A DNA stretch of 64,000 nt from Acinetobacter lwoffii. Lineage in GTDB: Bacteria > Pseudomonadota > Gammaproteobacteria > Pseudomonadales > Moraxellaceae. Positions 38,867 through 48,359 of the stretch are shown piece by piece. The stretch's first letter is position 1. Every line of letters begins with the position of its first letter. The stretch is taken from the NCBI RefSeq assembly GCF_024129355.1, contig NZ_JAMXXP010000004.1, positions 1-64,000 on the forward strand. The letters run 5' to 3'. The notes under the pieces are model-generated. The model was not told the origin of the DNA. It saw only the letters and a program-made list of their open reading frames with translations, and searched no databases. Position numbers and translations under genes: made by a program.

Positions 38867-39625
38867 ATGCTAGCTAAACGTATTATTCCTTGTCTGGACG
38901 TGGATAACGGCCGCGTGGTCAAGGGTGTTCAGTTCCTTGATATTCGTGATGCGGGTGACCCGGTCGAAGTGGCACGCCGTTATAATGAACAAGGTGCCGA
39001 TGAAATTACTTTCCTTGATATTACCGCTACACATCATGGACGCGACACGACTTACCGCACAGTAGAACGCATGGCTGAATCGGTTTTTGTACCTCTGACT
39101 GTCGGTGGCGGTGTACGTAAAGTCGAAGATATCCGTCTATTACTCAATGCCGGTGCAGACAAAGTCAGCATCAACTCAGCTGCGATTTATAATCCCGAGT
39201 TTGTGCAGGAAGCGTCTCAACGCTTTGGCGCACAGTGTATCGTTGTTGCAATTGATGCCAAAAAAACTGGCGACCACAAATGGGAAATTTTCACCCACGG
39301 TGGCCGTAAAGAAACCGGGATTGATGCGCTTGAATGGGCCGTGAAAATGGCTGACTTCGGCGCAGGTGAATTACTGATTACTTCGATGGATGCCGATGGC
39401 ACCAAAGCCGGTTACGACATTGCCCTGATGCGCGCCATCAATGACCGCGTCACGGTACCGACCATTGCTTCTGGCGGTGTGGGTAATTTACAGCATTTGG
39501 CGGACGGCATTATTCATGGGGGTGCCGATGCGGTACTGGCAGCTTCAATTTTCCATTTTGGCCAGCACACCATTCCGGAAGCCAAAGCCTATATGGCAGC
39601 CCAAGGCATTGAAATGCGCCTTTAA
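38867..39625 (+). CDS. hisF: Imidazole glycerol phosphate synthase, cyclase subunit
   Basis: Cyclase that with HisH makes IGP and AICAR. 252 aa from the ATG at 38867 (TTG at 38855 also in frame). Catalytic Asp pairs in [15 protein letters not shown] and VVAIDAKK, phosphate motifs VGGGVRK and IASGGVGN. It has a clear downstream terminator. Confidence 0.96.
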   Translation: MLAKRIIPCLDVDNGRVVKGVQFLDIRDAGDPVEVARRYNEQGADEITFLDITATHHGRDTTYRTVERMAESVFVPLTVGGGVRKVEDIRLLLNAGADKVSINSAAIYNPEFVQEASQRFGAQCIVVAIDAKKTGDHKWEIFTHGGRKETGIDALEWAVKMADFGAGELLITSMDADGTKAGYDIALMRAINDRVTVPTIASGGVGNLQHLADGIIHGGADAVLAASIFHFGQHTIPEAKAYMAAQGIEMRL

Positions 39626-39649
39626 GCCGTTTTAGATGATGATTTGATT

Positions 39650-39680
39650 AAAGAGTGTTTTTAATAAACACTCTTTTTTT
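39650..39680 (+). terminator. Intrinsic terminator of hisF
   Basis: AAAGAGTGTTT/AAACACTCTTT stem followed by T's. Confidence 0.8.
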
Positions 39681-39715
39681 ATGCCTTAAATAAAACAACA
39701 CAGCAAATACGGGAC

Positions 39716-39740
39716 AAAAAAAAGGAGTCTTTCGACTCCC
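39716..39740 (-). terminator. Minus-strand terminator behind the hydroxylase gene
   Basis: On the minus strand GGAGTC GAAA GACTCC (GNRA-type loop) followed by T8. It lies about 200 bp past the hydroxylase stop and directly behind a short hydrophobic ORF. Confidence 0.75.
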
Positions 39741-39758
39741 TATGAAACCAAGATAAGA

Positions 39759-39893
39759 CTACAGCACTTGGTATTCAAAATAACTCATTACACCCAGAAA
39801 CATTATCAGTATGAGGCTTTGCTCACCGACAGGAGCAAATATAAGTGAAATCCACAGGACAATATTGACAATACAATCGTATTTTATTGACAA
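39759..39893 (-). CDS. Possible small membrane protein (44 aa, TTG start)
   Basis: A short frame that would start at TTG and encodes two hydrophobic stretches, IVNIVLWISLIFA and SLILIMFLGVMSYF, joined by PVGEQ. It ends 20 bases before a strong terminator on the same strand and sits in the 3' region of the hydroxylase gene. No clear ribosome-binding site and no recognised family. Reported because hydrophobic pattern and terminator agree; could be chance. Confidence 0.25.
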   Translation of the reverse strand: MSIKYDCIVNIVLWISLIFAPVGEQSLILIMFLGVMSYFEYQVL

Positions 39894-39944
39894 ATCACGA
39901 CAAAGCCCTGTTTTACTTCATAACCTGTGTATTTAACTGCTTCA

Positions 39945-40568
39945 TTACGTATTTTTTGCAGTATTTTTCGTCATTTTAGTGGAAGCATCGGCCGATTTAA
40001 CCAGAAAATATTGCTCTGCCCAGCGGTTCAATTTTTTCGAGATCGGTGCAGGCAAGCTCAAACCTAAAGGATTCTGTTCCTGCAAATCTGCCGAGGAAAT
40101 CACCCGGGTACCGAGCAGATAATCAAACCAGGGCTTGGTGACGCACCAGTTGGCATCCTGATTACTATTCATATGATGATCATAATGCCAGGGTAATTTC
40201 TTTTTGGCCCATTCCGGTTCCAGATGAGCCCGGCGATGTAAATAATAATAGTTGCCTGCACTATACAGGGCGGCCAGTGACATGCCTTTGGAGAAGGGAT
40301 AAAAACTGAGTCCAAAGACGGTCGCAACGACTGCCAGTGAGGCAATTTCATTGCGGGTACGCCAGTTGTCCAATCCTTCTACATAGCCGAAATCGGAAAA
40401 TTCCGTTTTTCGCACAATCCGGTGATGCTCCCAATGTGAGCGCATACTCTCGGGTACCGGACTATAACGGCTCTGTCCCGGCTGGTGAACACCATGCAAT
40501 ACATATTTATGTGCAAACCATTCAAATCCATTTGCGACGACAAGTCCTGCCAGAAAACCTTTCCACAT
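39945..40568 (-). CDS. Fatty acid hydroxylase / sterol desaturase superfamily membrane protein
   Basis: 207 aa integral membrane di-iron protein. Histidine boxes: HKYVLH near residue 20, HWEHH near 45, HRRAH near 112 and HYDHH near 130. The family hydroxylates or desaturates lipids, fatty acids or carotenoids; the substrate is not evident. It is divergent from an AraC regulator with about 110 bp between, so that protein may control it. Confidence 0.8.
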   Translation of the reverse strand: MWKGFLAGLVVANGFEWFAHKYVLHGVHQPGQSRYSPVPESMRSHWEHHRIVRKTEFSDFGYVEGLDNWRTRNEIASLAVVATVFGLSFYPFSKGMSLAALYSAGNYYYLHRRAHLEPEWAKKKLPWHYDHHMNSNQDANWCVTKPWFDYLLGTRVISSADLQEQNPLGLSLPAPISKKLNRWAEQYFLVKSADASTKMTKNTAKNT

Positions 40569-40676
40569 AATCTTTTACCTCTTGGTCTATTTTTAATATA
40601 GGCTAAATAAAAGACTAGATATTGACCAAAATATTCAATATGATTGACAAAATACGACAAAATAAAAGAATTAAAA

Positions 40677-41687
40677 ATGCTGGTTCTAAAAAACTACGTA
40701 GGTTCAGTATACGGTGGTTTAGGACATTTACTTTTGGACTATTATCAGTTGAAACAGCTTGAAGTCCCTGAGAAATTATTGGCCATTCAAAATCTGGAAC
40801 GCTTTGATTTCGCCTTGTGGCGTGATCTATTAACGACACTTGATCAACAGCTGCAACGACCGGCTTTAGGCTTGGAAATCGCCCAACTGGTTGAAGCTAA
40901 ACACCTCGGTATTATTGGCTATCTGGCACTCTCAAGTGAGACCTTGGGTGAAGCCTTTATGCGCTATCATGATTATCATCGTCTGATTTATGATGGCGGC
41001 CCACTTCAGCTGCAATGGCAAGGCGATTATCTGTCGATTGGCTGGGTTGAAGTTCCCTTTCATCTGAATACCCAACTGACCGATGAAATCGCGATTGCGC
41101 TAATGACGGAATTCGTAAAAGCCAATGTTCAGAACCCGCACGTGGTTCAGTTATATGAAGTGCATTTCCAGCATGCAATGCCTAAAAATATTGTACTCTA
41201 TGAGCAGTATTTCGGATGTAAAGTCCGCTTTTCTCAAGCCAGAAATCAGGTATTGATGCATGTCAGTGAACTGTCCAGACCACTGAAACAGGGCGACCAG
41301 ACCTTGCAAAAACTGCTGATGCAACAGGCCAAAGCATTGCTAGAAAAATTTCCGCACTCCACTCTCATTGATCAGCAACTGCAACAGGCAATTCTGATTG
41401 GCCTGCAAAAAAACCTGTTCCAGATCAAACATATTGCCGAGCAGATGAATTTTTCCGTGCGTCAGTTACAACGCCATTTACAAAAACAGGGCAAAACTTA
41501 TCAGCAATGTATGCAGGAGATTCGCTGCATGCTGGCTATGCAATATCTGAAAGATCCGCACTTGAGTTTGCAGGAGACTGCCATGTTACTGGGTTATTCT
41601 GAACAAAGTGCGTTTCAGCGTGCCTTTAAGCAATGGACCCAGCTGACACCGCAGCAGTGGCGCCAACAGAATATGCCAGCTGCTTAA
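40677..41687 (+). CDS. AraC-family transcriptional regulator
   Basis: 336 aa from the ATG at 40677. The N-terminal arabinose-binding-like domain of the OruR/ArgR-type group spans about 1-190. The C-terminal AraC helix-turn-helix pair (about 235-330) has FSVRQLQRHLQKQGKTY and the signature LLGYSEQSAFQRAFKQW. The probable target is the divergent hydroxylase gene and possibly itself. Effector unknown. Confidence 0.88.
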   Translation: MLVLKNYVGSVYGGLGHLLLDYYQLKQLEVPEKLLAIQNLERFDFALWRDLLTTLDQQLQRPALGLEIAQLVEAKHLGIIGYLALSSETLGEAFMRYHDYHRLIYDGGPLQLQWQGDYLSIGWVEVPFHLNTQLTDEIAIALMTEFVKANVQNPHVVQLYEVHFQHAMPKNIVLYEQYFGCKVRFSQARNQVLMHVSELSRPLKQGDQTLQKLLMQQAKALLEKFPHSTLIDQQLQQAILIGLQKNLFQIKHIAEQMNFSVRQLQRHLQKQGKTYQQCMQEIRCMLAMQYLKDPHLSLQETAMLLGYSEQSAFQRAFKQWTQLTPQQWRQQNMPAA

Positions 41688-41792
41688 ACTACCAGCATGT
41701 TCGTTTGATATACGGGCTTCAAGCAGGGTTGACGATTTTAATCCCTGTCCCCTATCACCTGATGATAGATAGAAAAATAAGGAATTAAAATA

Positions 41793-41866
41793 TGGGTAGA
41801 TATCTTCCCGAATTGCTCGGCACGTTCTTGCTAGTGTTTGGAGATATTGTGGGAGCAGAAAATTAG
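41793..41866 (+). pseudogene. Remnant of an aquaporin/glycerol facilitator (MIP) gene
   Basis: An ATG with AAGGA upstream begins MGRYLPELL; after a one-base loss the next frame continues TFLLVFGDIVGAEN then stops. Joined, LPELLGTFLLVFG matches the first helix of MIP channels (AqpZ/GlpF type, AEFxGTFxLVFG). Nothing of the remaining about 200 residues is visible, so it is a 5' fragment with a frameshift. It is followed by the inverted repeat GGCTTTTT/AAAAAGCC. Confidence 0.5.
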
Positions 41867-41963
41867 GCTTTTTAATAAAAACCCTCTAAAAAGCCAGGAT
41901 TTCCAAATACCATTTTTCTGCATGTTTCACATGGAGCATGCAGATCATCGCGCTTAAAAATGC

Positions 41964-42209
41964 TTATAAAAATGGATTTTCAATTTCATCCAGATCATCA
42001 CGCTGAATTTTTTCTGGCAAGTCCTGCGTGTTTTCCAGTTGTTGTACCACATCATTCAGAAAAGCCTGCAAGGCTTTGGCCACTTTCAGTCCCTGCTGAT
42101 CCTTGGTGATTTGCAAGTTGCCATACAGGCTGACGCAGTCCAGATCATTTTCCAAAGTCAGATCATGAATGGCATGGGATTCATTGCCATTCTCAAATGC
42201 TTTAAACAT
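41964..42209 (-). CDS. Hypothetical 81-aa acidic protein
   Basis: Small acidic protein, no signal or membrane segment; CVSLYGNLQITKDQQGLKVA is the most ordered part. A good AAGAGGA ribosome-binding site precedes the ATG. No recognised family. It lies alone between the regulator and the nuclease gene. Confidence 0.6.
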   Translation of the reverse strand: MFKAFENGNESHAIHDLTLENDLDCVSLYGNLQITKDQQGLKVAKALQAFLNDVVQQLENTQDLPEKIQRDDLDEIENPFL

Positions 42210-42288
42210 ATCCTCTTCACCTGTCTTTGTTATTTTTCCATGAATTTGTGATGTTGATGCTACCTGAATCCCGGTTTTTTCAGCAAGC

Positions 42289-43371
42289 TTATTTCAACAA
42301 CTGCAAAATATATTGCAACAAGGCATCAATCAGCTGTTTCACAATGGCATCTTGCGTTGCGTTGTCTATCGCGCCGCCAGTCGCAGAGGAGGTCGAGCTG
42401 CTTGAACCAGAAGACTTAAACTCACGTTGCAATGCCTGTAGATCTTCTTCGGAAACCTCTTCGGCACACTGACTTTCTGCATCCCAATTAGAGTATTCAA
42501 TTTTCTGGTTGGCTTTTACTGCATTTCCGGTCAGTGGCAGCTTATAGGTATTGCGCTTCTGCTCTTCGGTAAGCTGCGGAAACAGGTTAATTCCAAGCTG
42601 TTCTTCCAGATAGCAGACACTAACAATACGCACTTTGAGCGAATTGTCATTCGGTGCATAGTAAGCACCAATGGCACCGGTTTTCGGCATATAAACTGCC
42701 TTATAGACCGCAGTTGGCACAATCACGCCATTGCCAATGGTTTTCAGCTTCTTCCCGGCAAAGACCGGCCCGGTTACCACATAAACATCCTGTTTCTGCT
42801 TGGTCACAATGGCACGAGTGGCTTCTTCCAGCTCACGCCAGACTTGCTGATTATTCTTGGGCGCTTGCGGCACCATATTGGCCAATGAAAAACTGTCAGA
42901 CTGCGCAGCCTTGTTAGGCATATCCGCATTTGGCGCCATATGACCGCGGTCATAACCTGAACCACGATAATCCGCCAATGTGGCACGATGCTTCGCACTG
43001 ACCCGATCTTCTTCATGAAAATTATCTTCACGGGGAATTTTCTGGCTTAAGCGTGCTGGCGTTAAGGCTTCTGCAACCCAAAGTGGCGTTTTAGATACCC
43101 CGGAATAACCGACATTAAAGCCATTAAAACACAGCGAATAGCTGTCTTTTTTCAGGCTGTCTTTCATCAAATATGGCGGTACATCACGATAAAACTGGTT
43201 CAGACAGGCAGAATCACTGGAAGAGGATAGTGACACCCACTGACTGATTTTTTCCTGGCCAAAAGCGATGGCGAAGCTGCTCGAAGCCACCACGCCCAGA
43301 ATGACTTTAATACTATTATCATTTAAAAACTGAAAAAAAGAGTTCTTGGGTTTACGCTGCTTCTTGGCCAT
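42289..43371 (-). CDS. DNA/RNA non-specific endonuclease (NUC1 family), membrane-anchored
   Basis: 360 aa. A signal anchor lies near residues 22-38. The beta-beta-alpha-metal nuclease domain has the catalytic DRGH motif at 141-144 (DRGHMAPNADM) and the conserved NMVPQ...NNQQVWRELE segment. A Ser-rich stretch and a hydrophobic C-terminal tail (IVKQLIDALLQYILQLL) follow. Probably a periplasmic nuclease for DNA degradation or uptake-related nutrition; no adjacent immunity protein was recognised. Confidence 0.85.
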   Translation of the reverse strand: MAKKQRKPKNSFFQFLNDNSIKVILGVVASSSFAIAFGQEKISQWVSLSSSSDSACLNQFYRDVPPYLMKDSLKKDSYSLCFNGFNVGYSGVSKTPLWVAEALTPARLSQKIPREDNFHEEDRVSAKHRATLADYRGSGYDRGHMAPNADMPNKAAQSDSFSLANMVPQAPKNNQQVWRELEEATRAIVTKQKQDVYVVTGPVFAGKKLKTIGNGVIVPTAVYKAVYMPKTGAIGAYYAPNDNSLKVRIVSVCYLEEQLGINLFPQLTEEQKRNTYKLPLTGNAVKANQKIEYSNWDAESQCAEEVSEEDLQALQREFKSSGSSSSTSSATGGAIDNATQDAIVKQLIDALLQYILQLLK

Positions 43372-43635
43372 TCTTACACGTACTTTTTAGATCAATACAG
43401 ATTTCGACCGAGCTTAACAAGCTGTATAAGTGAAGTATATCTTGGCTCTACCATTCGTTTACTAAATAAACAATAAGTATCCAAAATCCCGGGCAGTTGT
43501 AACAAACTGTCTAATTTTATTTCTTTTTAAATGAGGTTTCTCGGTGTTTGCGTAGCTTTGTTTGGCTCAGTAGATTGAGTGTGTAAAGCTAACGGCCTAT
43601 CTCAATTCGTACAATTATTAGCAATGGTGTCAATC

Positions 43636-44289
43636 ATGAATTCCAAACTCTCTAAAGCATTAGGTTTAGGATTATTCACAAGTGTGATTAGCGTAGCTGC
43701 ATTTGCTGAGCCACCGGTTCAACCAGGTGAAACACTTGAAAGCTTGTCTAAAGCTAAAATTAGTACCAAGGTGAATGGTCAGGAAGCCTCTTTAGAAAGC
43801 TTGGTGAACTCTGGTCAGATTCGTCTGGTCGATCCGCGTGCAGCAGCACCGCAACCAGCCATGCCAAACACACAGGCACCAATGCCCAATGATCCAGCAA
43901 TGACTCAGGCACCAAATTCAGGTACTGTTTCTCCTCAACCACCTGTCACAGAACCAGGTATGAATGAAGCAGAGGTGCCGGCCAATCTGGTTGAACCAGC
44001 CACTGAATCAGAAGTAGAAGCCAGCACGTCTATGACGACGCCTCAACAACAACCAACACTGGAAGAACAACAAGCAGCTGTACCAGCAATGTCTGAAGAG
44101 CAACAGCAAGCAGCTATTGCTTCAGAACAACCGATGCTTGAAGCACAGCAACAAGCGGCTGTGACTGAAGCAGATGTGAGCAATGAACAAACTGAAATTG
44201 CAGCTCAATCTGATGCAGAGCCAGTACTGATGGAAGAACCTTTGAATGCTGCACCTGAAGTGCCGGCTGCGGTAGAACTCGAACAATAA
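43636..44289 (+). CDS. Secreted Pro/Gln/Ala-rich protein
   Basis: 217 aa from the ATG at 43636 (an ATG at 43624 is also possible). Signal peptide (SKALGLGLFTSVISVAAFAE) is cleaved near AFA-EPP. A short ordered part (KISTKVNGQEASLESLVNSG) is followed by a long low-complexity region rich in Pro, Met, Gln, Glu and Ala. Probably periplasmic or surface-exposed. No family recognised. A bidirectional terminator follows. Confidence 0.6.
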   Translation: MNSKLSKALGLGLFTSVISVAAFAEPPVQPGETLESLSKAKISTKVNGQEASLESLVNSGQIRLVDPRAAAPQPAMPNTQAPMPNDPAMTQAPNSGTVSPQPPVTEPGMNEAEVPANLVEPATESEVEASTSMTTPQQQPTLEEQQAAVPAMSEEQQQAAIASEQPMLEAQQQAAVTEADVSNEQTEIAAQSDAEPVLMEEPLNAAPEVPAAVELEQ

Positions 44290-44321
44290 TCTGAAACTCA
44301 TTTATTTATTGTTTCTCTCAT

Positions 44322-44353
44322 AAAAAAACCAGAGTGTGCCTCTGGTTTTTTTT
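44322..44353. terminator. Bidirectional terminator
   Basis: AAAAAAACCAGAG/CTCTGGTTTTTTT stem between the convergent secreted-protein and kup genes, with A- and T-runs on both sides. Confidence 0.85.
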
Positions 44354-44369
44354 ATGCTTTTTATTTTAT

Positions 44370-46250
44370 TTACATCTGAATCTGGGTGCCCAGCTCGACC
44401 ACACGGTTGGGTGGAATTTGATAGAAATCACTGACCGGACTGGTATTGCGCTGCATAGAAATAAACAGCTTTTCCCGCCACGGTGCCATGCCCTCACCCA
44501 CAGTATGCATAATCCGTTCACGTGAAATAAAGAAACTGATCTGCATCAGGTCATATTCAAAATCCCATTGCTCATAGGCCTGTTGTAAAGCTTCCGGAAT
44601 ATTCGGCTGATCCTTAAAACCATAATAGATAAACACCCGGTAAAAATGCTCACTCAGTTTTTCCAGTTCAATCCGGTCCTGCCTGTCAACAAAAGGAATA
44701 TCCCGGGTAATCACCGTCAACATGATATTGCGTTCATGCAAGACCTTATTGTGCTTAATATTATGCAACATGGCATGCGGAACAATATTTGGTGTACCGG
44801 TCAGGAAAATGGCATCGCCTGGCACAAACTTGGTGCCTTCCCCCATCGAAATACTTTTAATAAACAGATCAATCGGCAAGGCATCCTGTTCCAGCCGGTT
44901 CAGTACCAACGCACGCCCGTCTTTCCAGGTCATGAGAATCGTAAACAGTACCGCACCAATCAGAATTGGCACCCAGCCACCCGAAGCGATTTTCAAGGAC
45001 GTTGAGGCCACAAAGACTAAATCCAGTGCCAGGAATGGTACAGCAAATAACGCTACTTTCCAGACCGGCCAACGCCAGAAGCCATAGGCCAGAATCGAGA
45101 TCAAAATGGTGCCGCAGAGCATGGTCATGGTCACCGCAACGCCATAAGCACTGGCCAGATTGGCACTATTTTCAAACAGTAAAATCAGGATCAGCACCGA
45201 GATAAACAACATCCAGTTAATGAAAGGCAGATAAATCTGGCCACGCTCCAATGCAGAGGTATGCTTGACTGACAGGCGCGGCAAATAACGCAATTGAATG
45301 GCTTGATTGACCATAGAAAATACCCCAGTAATGACCGCCTGTGAGGCAATCACCGCCGCTGCAGTCGCCAGTCCAATCATCGGAAATAAGGCCCAGTCGG
45401 GCAGCAGCATATAAAAAGGATTCGCCAGTGCTTCAGGACTACGCAGTAACAAGGCGCCTTGCCCGGCATAATTCAGCAATAAACATGGCAAGACAATAAT
45501 GAACCAGGCCAGACGAATCGGCAGACGGCCAAAATGCCCCATATCGGCATAAATCGCTTCACCCCCAGTCATGGTCAGAATCACCGCCCCCATGGTCAGA
45601 AAAGCCACATAGGGCTGATCGACCACAAAATGATAGGCCCAGTAGGGATTCACCATCCACAGTACAAACGGGGTCTGGATGATGCTCCACAAACCAAAAC
45701 CGCCAATCGACAAAAACCAGAGCATGGTTAAAGGTCCAAAAAACTTGCCCATCGTGGCTGTGCCGTGTCGCTGTACCATAAACAGTCCGGCCAAAATCCC
45801 GATGGATAAAGGCACCAGCCACTGATTGAAAATGGGCGTGGCAATACTCAGGCCTTCAATGGCTGAGAGCACGGAGATTGCCGGGGTAATAATCCCGTCA
45901 CCGAAAAATAGCGATGCGCCGACAAAACCCAAAGCGATCAGGAATATTTTCTTTTGATCAGAGATTCGTGTGGTACGCAGGTTTAATGCCAGTAGTGACA
46001 TGATCCCGCCTTCGCCGTTGTTATCGGCACGCATGATCACCATGACGTATTTAAAGCTGATGGTAAGCATCATGCACCAGAAAATCAGGGACAGGATGCC
46101 GAGTACAGAAGCTTCGCTAATGGCGAGGTGTGCGGTGAGGAAGCATTGGCGCAGTGCATAGAGCGGACTGGTACCAATATCTCCGAAAACGACCCCAAGC
46201 GCAGCCAGTGTAATCACTGGGAGAGCTGCCTTTTGTGCAGTGCTTTGCAT
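44370..46250 (-). CDS. kup: Low-affinity potassium transport protein Kup
   Basis: Proton-coupled K+ uptake at the inner membrane. About 626 aa from the ATG at 46250 (GAAGACA upstream); a nine-residue longer start at 46277 lacks a ribosome-binding site. Twelve membrane helices; the first carries the family signature [16 protein letters not shown] cytoplasmic C-terminal domain of about 150 aa begins after the last helix. Complete. Confidence 0.95.
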   Translation of the reverse strand: MQSTAQKAALPVITLAALGVVFGDIGTSPLYALRQCFLTAHLAISEASVLGILSLIFWCMMLTISFKYVMVIMRADNNGEGGIMSLLALNLRTTRISDQKKIFLIALGFVGASLFFGDGIITPAISVLSAIEGLSIATPIFNQWLVPLSIGILAGLFMVQRHGTATMGKFFGPLTMLWFLSIGGFGLWSIIQTPFVLWMVNPYWAYHFVVDQPYVAFLTMGAVILTMTGGEAIYADMGHFGRLPIRLAWFIIVLPCLLLNYAGQGALLLRSPEALANPFYMLLPDWALFPMIGLATAAAVIASQAVITGVFSMVNQAIQLRYLPRLSVKHTSALERGQIYLPFINWMLFISVLILILLFENSANLASAYGVAVTMTMLCGTILISILAYGFWRWPVWKVALFAVPFLALDLVFVASTSLKIASGGWVPILIGAVLFTILMTWKDGRALVLNRLEQDALPIDLFIKSISMGEGTKFVPGDAIFLTGTPNIVPHAMLHNIKHNKVLHERNIMLTVITRDIPFVDRQDRIELEKLSEHFYRVFIYYGFKDQPNIPEALQQAYEQWDFEYDLMQISFFISRERIMHTVGEGMAPWREKLFISMQRNTSPVSDFYQIPPNRVVELGTQIQM

Positions 46251-46332
46251 ATATTGTCTTCGTTTTTTAACAAGCATTTTTGCGAATCATAGCACCGCAT
46301 TAAAAGTTTTTCTGCAAATCAATTGTTTCAGC

Positions 46333-46361
46333 TTGGCACAGCTGGTTTTTTTCGCTATTAT
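46333..46361 (+). promoter_or_regulatory. Promoter of tRNA-Ser
   Basis: TTGGCA (46333-46338) and TATTAT (46356-46361), 17-bp spacer, ending 11 bp before the tRNA. Confidence 0.7.
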
Positions 46362-46372
46362 CCTCGGCCTAT

Positions 46373-46463
46373 GGTGAGGTGTCCGAGTGGCTGAAGGAGC
46401 ACGCCTGGAAAGTGTGTAAACGTTTATAGCGTTTCGAGGGTTCGAATCCCTCTCTCACCGCCA
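46373..46463 (+). tRNA. serX: tRNA-Ser (anticodon GGA)
   Basis: 91-nt class II tRNA with long variable arm and encoded CCA. Acceptor stem GGTGAGG/CTCACC, anticodon loop CTGGAAA gives GGA. The gene name is by anticodon only. Confidence 0.93.
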
Positions 46464-46470
46464 GAATTTA

Positions 46471-46502
46471 AAAACCCGAATCACATGATTCGGGTTTTTT
46501 TA
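46471..46502 (+). terminator. Terminator of tRNA-Ser
   Basis: AAAACCCGAATCA/TGATTCGGGTTTT stem followed by T's directly behind the tRNA. Confidence 0.85.
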
Positions 46503-46503
46503 T

Positions 46504-46923
46504 ATTTAATTTTATCCATCATCCCATCAGTAAAAAAAATTATCTGCTTAGATCTTAAAATATTATTATCTATCGCCTTAGGCAAAGGCATTGAATTAAT
46601 ACCAGTCCTCGTTCATAAAAATCTTTTGCAACACAACACTTACGCTCAATTCTATTTTTAAAAATCTTCATTTTTCATCAGCCAAAAAACTGATGAATTG
46701 TGCAGTTTCTGTACGCCATTCATTTCAGGTTTTTATTTATGTGTTCAAACAAAAAACTGGCACAGAAATAGCTTAATTTTATTGTCATCAAAGCTATGTT
46801 ATGTTGCTTATAAATCAACTAAAAGGAGAATAAAAACCACAGGATAGAAAGAAATAACCAAGTGAACCGAGCCATTCAAATTTGAAGTTAAAAAATAGAT
46901 ACACTGCTATTCGGAGAGCGAAC
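46504..46923. other. AT-rich intergenic stretch
   Basis: About 420 bp with no gene. Contains a CATCAG/CTGATG hairpin near 46675 and an isolated AAAAGGAG without a following start codon. A frame extends upstream of the next gene to 46882 but lacks a ribosome-binding site. Confidence 0.4.
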
Positions 46924-47151
46924 ATGAATAACAGCGCAAACTATGCCAAACAGATTAAAAATGCAAAACGTGGCGGTTACACCCCAACCATTGCCAAGGA
47001 CATCAATAAACATAAAATTCAAAAAGCCTTGAGACTCATCGAACAGTGGAGAAGCCTCGCTCAAGAACTCAAACCTCAAATGCAGTTTGATATAGCCTTT
47101 ACTTTAGAGGAATGTGCACAAGAATTAGATCGCATCCTAAAAAACAGATAA
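46924..47151 (+). CDS. Hypothetical 75-aa basic/helical protein
   Basis: 75 aa from the ATG at 46924, preferred because CGGAGAGCG lies just upstream. The N-terminal part is basic with Asn/Lys, the rest helical (KALRLIEQWRSLAQELKPQ, FTLEECAQELDRILKN). No known family. It might be a small nucleic-acid- or protein-binding protein; unknown. Confidence 0.5.
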   Translation: MNNSANYAKQIKNAKRGGYTPTIAKDINKHKIQKALRLIEQWRSLAQELKPQMQFDIAFTLEECAQELDRILKNR

Positions 47152-47315
47152 ACCGTATAACTGACTCATATCCAGAACCAATCCTGTGCTTTCACCCTCG
47201 CCCATATCTACACATATGGACGATTTCTTTGCGCATAGCCAAAAACAGAACTTTCCATCCATCGGGTCAAAATAAACAAATCCTGCCGAAACAGTTTAAA
47301 CGGTTATTTTTTGGC

Positions 47316-47343
47316 TTGCGTGACCAAAAAAAATCTGTAAAAT
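47316..47343 (+). promoter_or_regulatory. Promoter of the second tRNA-Thr(TGT)
   Basis: TTGCGT (47316-47321) and TAAAAT (47338-47343) with 16-bp spacing, ending 12 bp before the tRNA. Confidence 0.6.
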
Positions 47344-47355
47344 GCACTCCACCAT

Positions 47356-47431
<76 letters not shown>

Positions 47432-47438
47432 TATCTTA

Positions 47439-47462
47439 GCCTCGCTTTTTAGTGAGGCTTTG
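47439..47462 (+). terminator. Terminator of the second tRNA-Thr
   Basis: GCCTCGC/GTGAGGC stem with T-rich loop and short T-run right behind the tRNA. Confidence 0.55.
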
Positions 47463-47507
47463 ATGTTTCTGGGTTTTGGTATTTTCAGCTGAGTCTTCTT
47501 GCACTTT

Positions 47508-48356
47508 CTAGTGCTTCGATTGTGCCGTCACTTGCACATATCTCACAATCCCTTCCTGATATAATTTTCGGCATAGTTTCGCTGTCATCTGAATTTTAAA
47601 ATGATCCAGTTTTGAACCTTGAGCCTGATCATCTGATGCTTTTGAATTCAAAGTCTTTTGCACATAATCAGCAAAGCCGGAAAATACCGGCTCGGACAGA
47701 TCCTGAATCTGGATATTTTTAAATTCAAAACGATCCAGACAAGCGTACAGCGCCCCAACAGACATGAGATCTTTTAAATTCACATCAGCAGATTTCAATA
47801 AAAACTGATATTTACGCCGTTGTAAGGCATTTAAATTTTCCCAGCGCTCGGACAAAACCAGATGATGAAAACCAATCCGCGCATTTGAATTTAAAACACT
47901 ACGGATCTGCTCCAAGAATAAAGGCACAGGACTGTGATAAGCCGCATCCAGACACAGCACCACATCAAAACGCTGGGAAAATGGCAATTCTTTTAAACGC
48001 AAAAATGACGCCTGATAAATGGCATTCAGTTCTGGCAGATGTTGCTGAATATTAGCTACACAAGCAGCCTGCAGCTCAACCCCCGCCAGATATTGCACCT
48101 GATAGTGTTGTTGCCAGTACAGCAAACTTGCACCCTGACCGCAGCCTAAATCCAGCAGTTTATCTTTTGAATTTAAATTTACAGTTTGTGCAAGGTGATC
48201 GGTGAGCATACGACAGGCAGCCGCATAATCCTGCTGACCTGCTTGCCAATACCCTAAATTGCTCCAGGGCAATTGCGCATGATCGCCCAACACAGCGGCA
48301 TCAATTGCATACTTGTGCTGAGGAAGACGCTGACGCATTGCCTGAAGCCATTGCAT
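47508..48356 (-). CDS. Class I SAM-dependent methyltransferase
   Basis: 282 aa. SAM motif I is LLDLGCGQGASLLYW, the acidic post-motif is GVELQ, and motif IV lies in DVVLCLDAAYHS. General layout resembles cyclopropane-fatty-acid-synthase-type or small-molecule methyltransferases; substrate unknown. It lies three bases after the FAD-oxidoreductase gene, so the two are almost surely one operon and probably one pathway, such as lipid or pigment modification. Confidence 0.75.
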   Translation of the reverse strand: MQWLQAMRQRLPQHKYAIDAAVLGDHAQLPWSNLGYWQAGQQDYAAACRMLTDHLAQTVNLNSKDKLLDLGCGQGASLLYWQQHYQVQYLAGVELQAACVANIQQHLPELNAIYQASFLRLKELPFSQRFDVVLCLDAAYHSPVPLFLEQIRSVLNSNARIGFHHLVLSERWENLNALQRRKYQFLLKSADVNLKDLMSVGALYACLDRFEFKNIQIQDLSEPVFSGFADYVQKTLNSKASDDQAQGSKLDHFKIQMTAKLCRKLYQEGIVRYVQVTAQSKH

Positions 48357-48359
48357 GGA

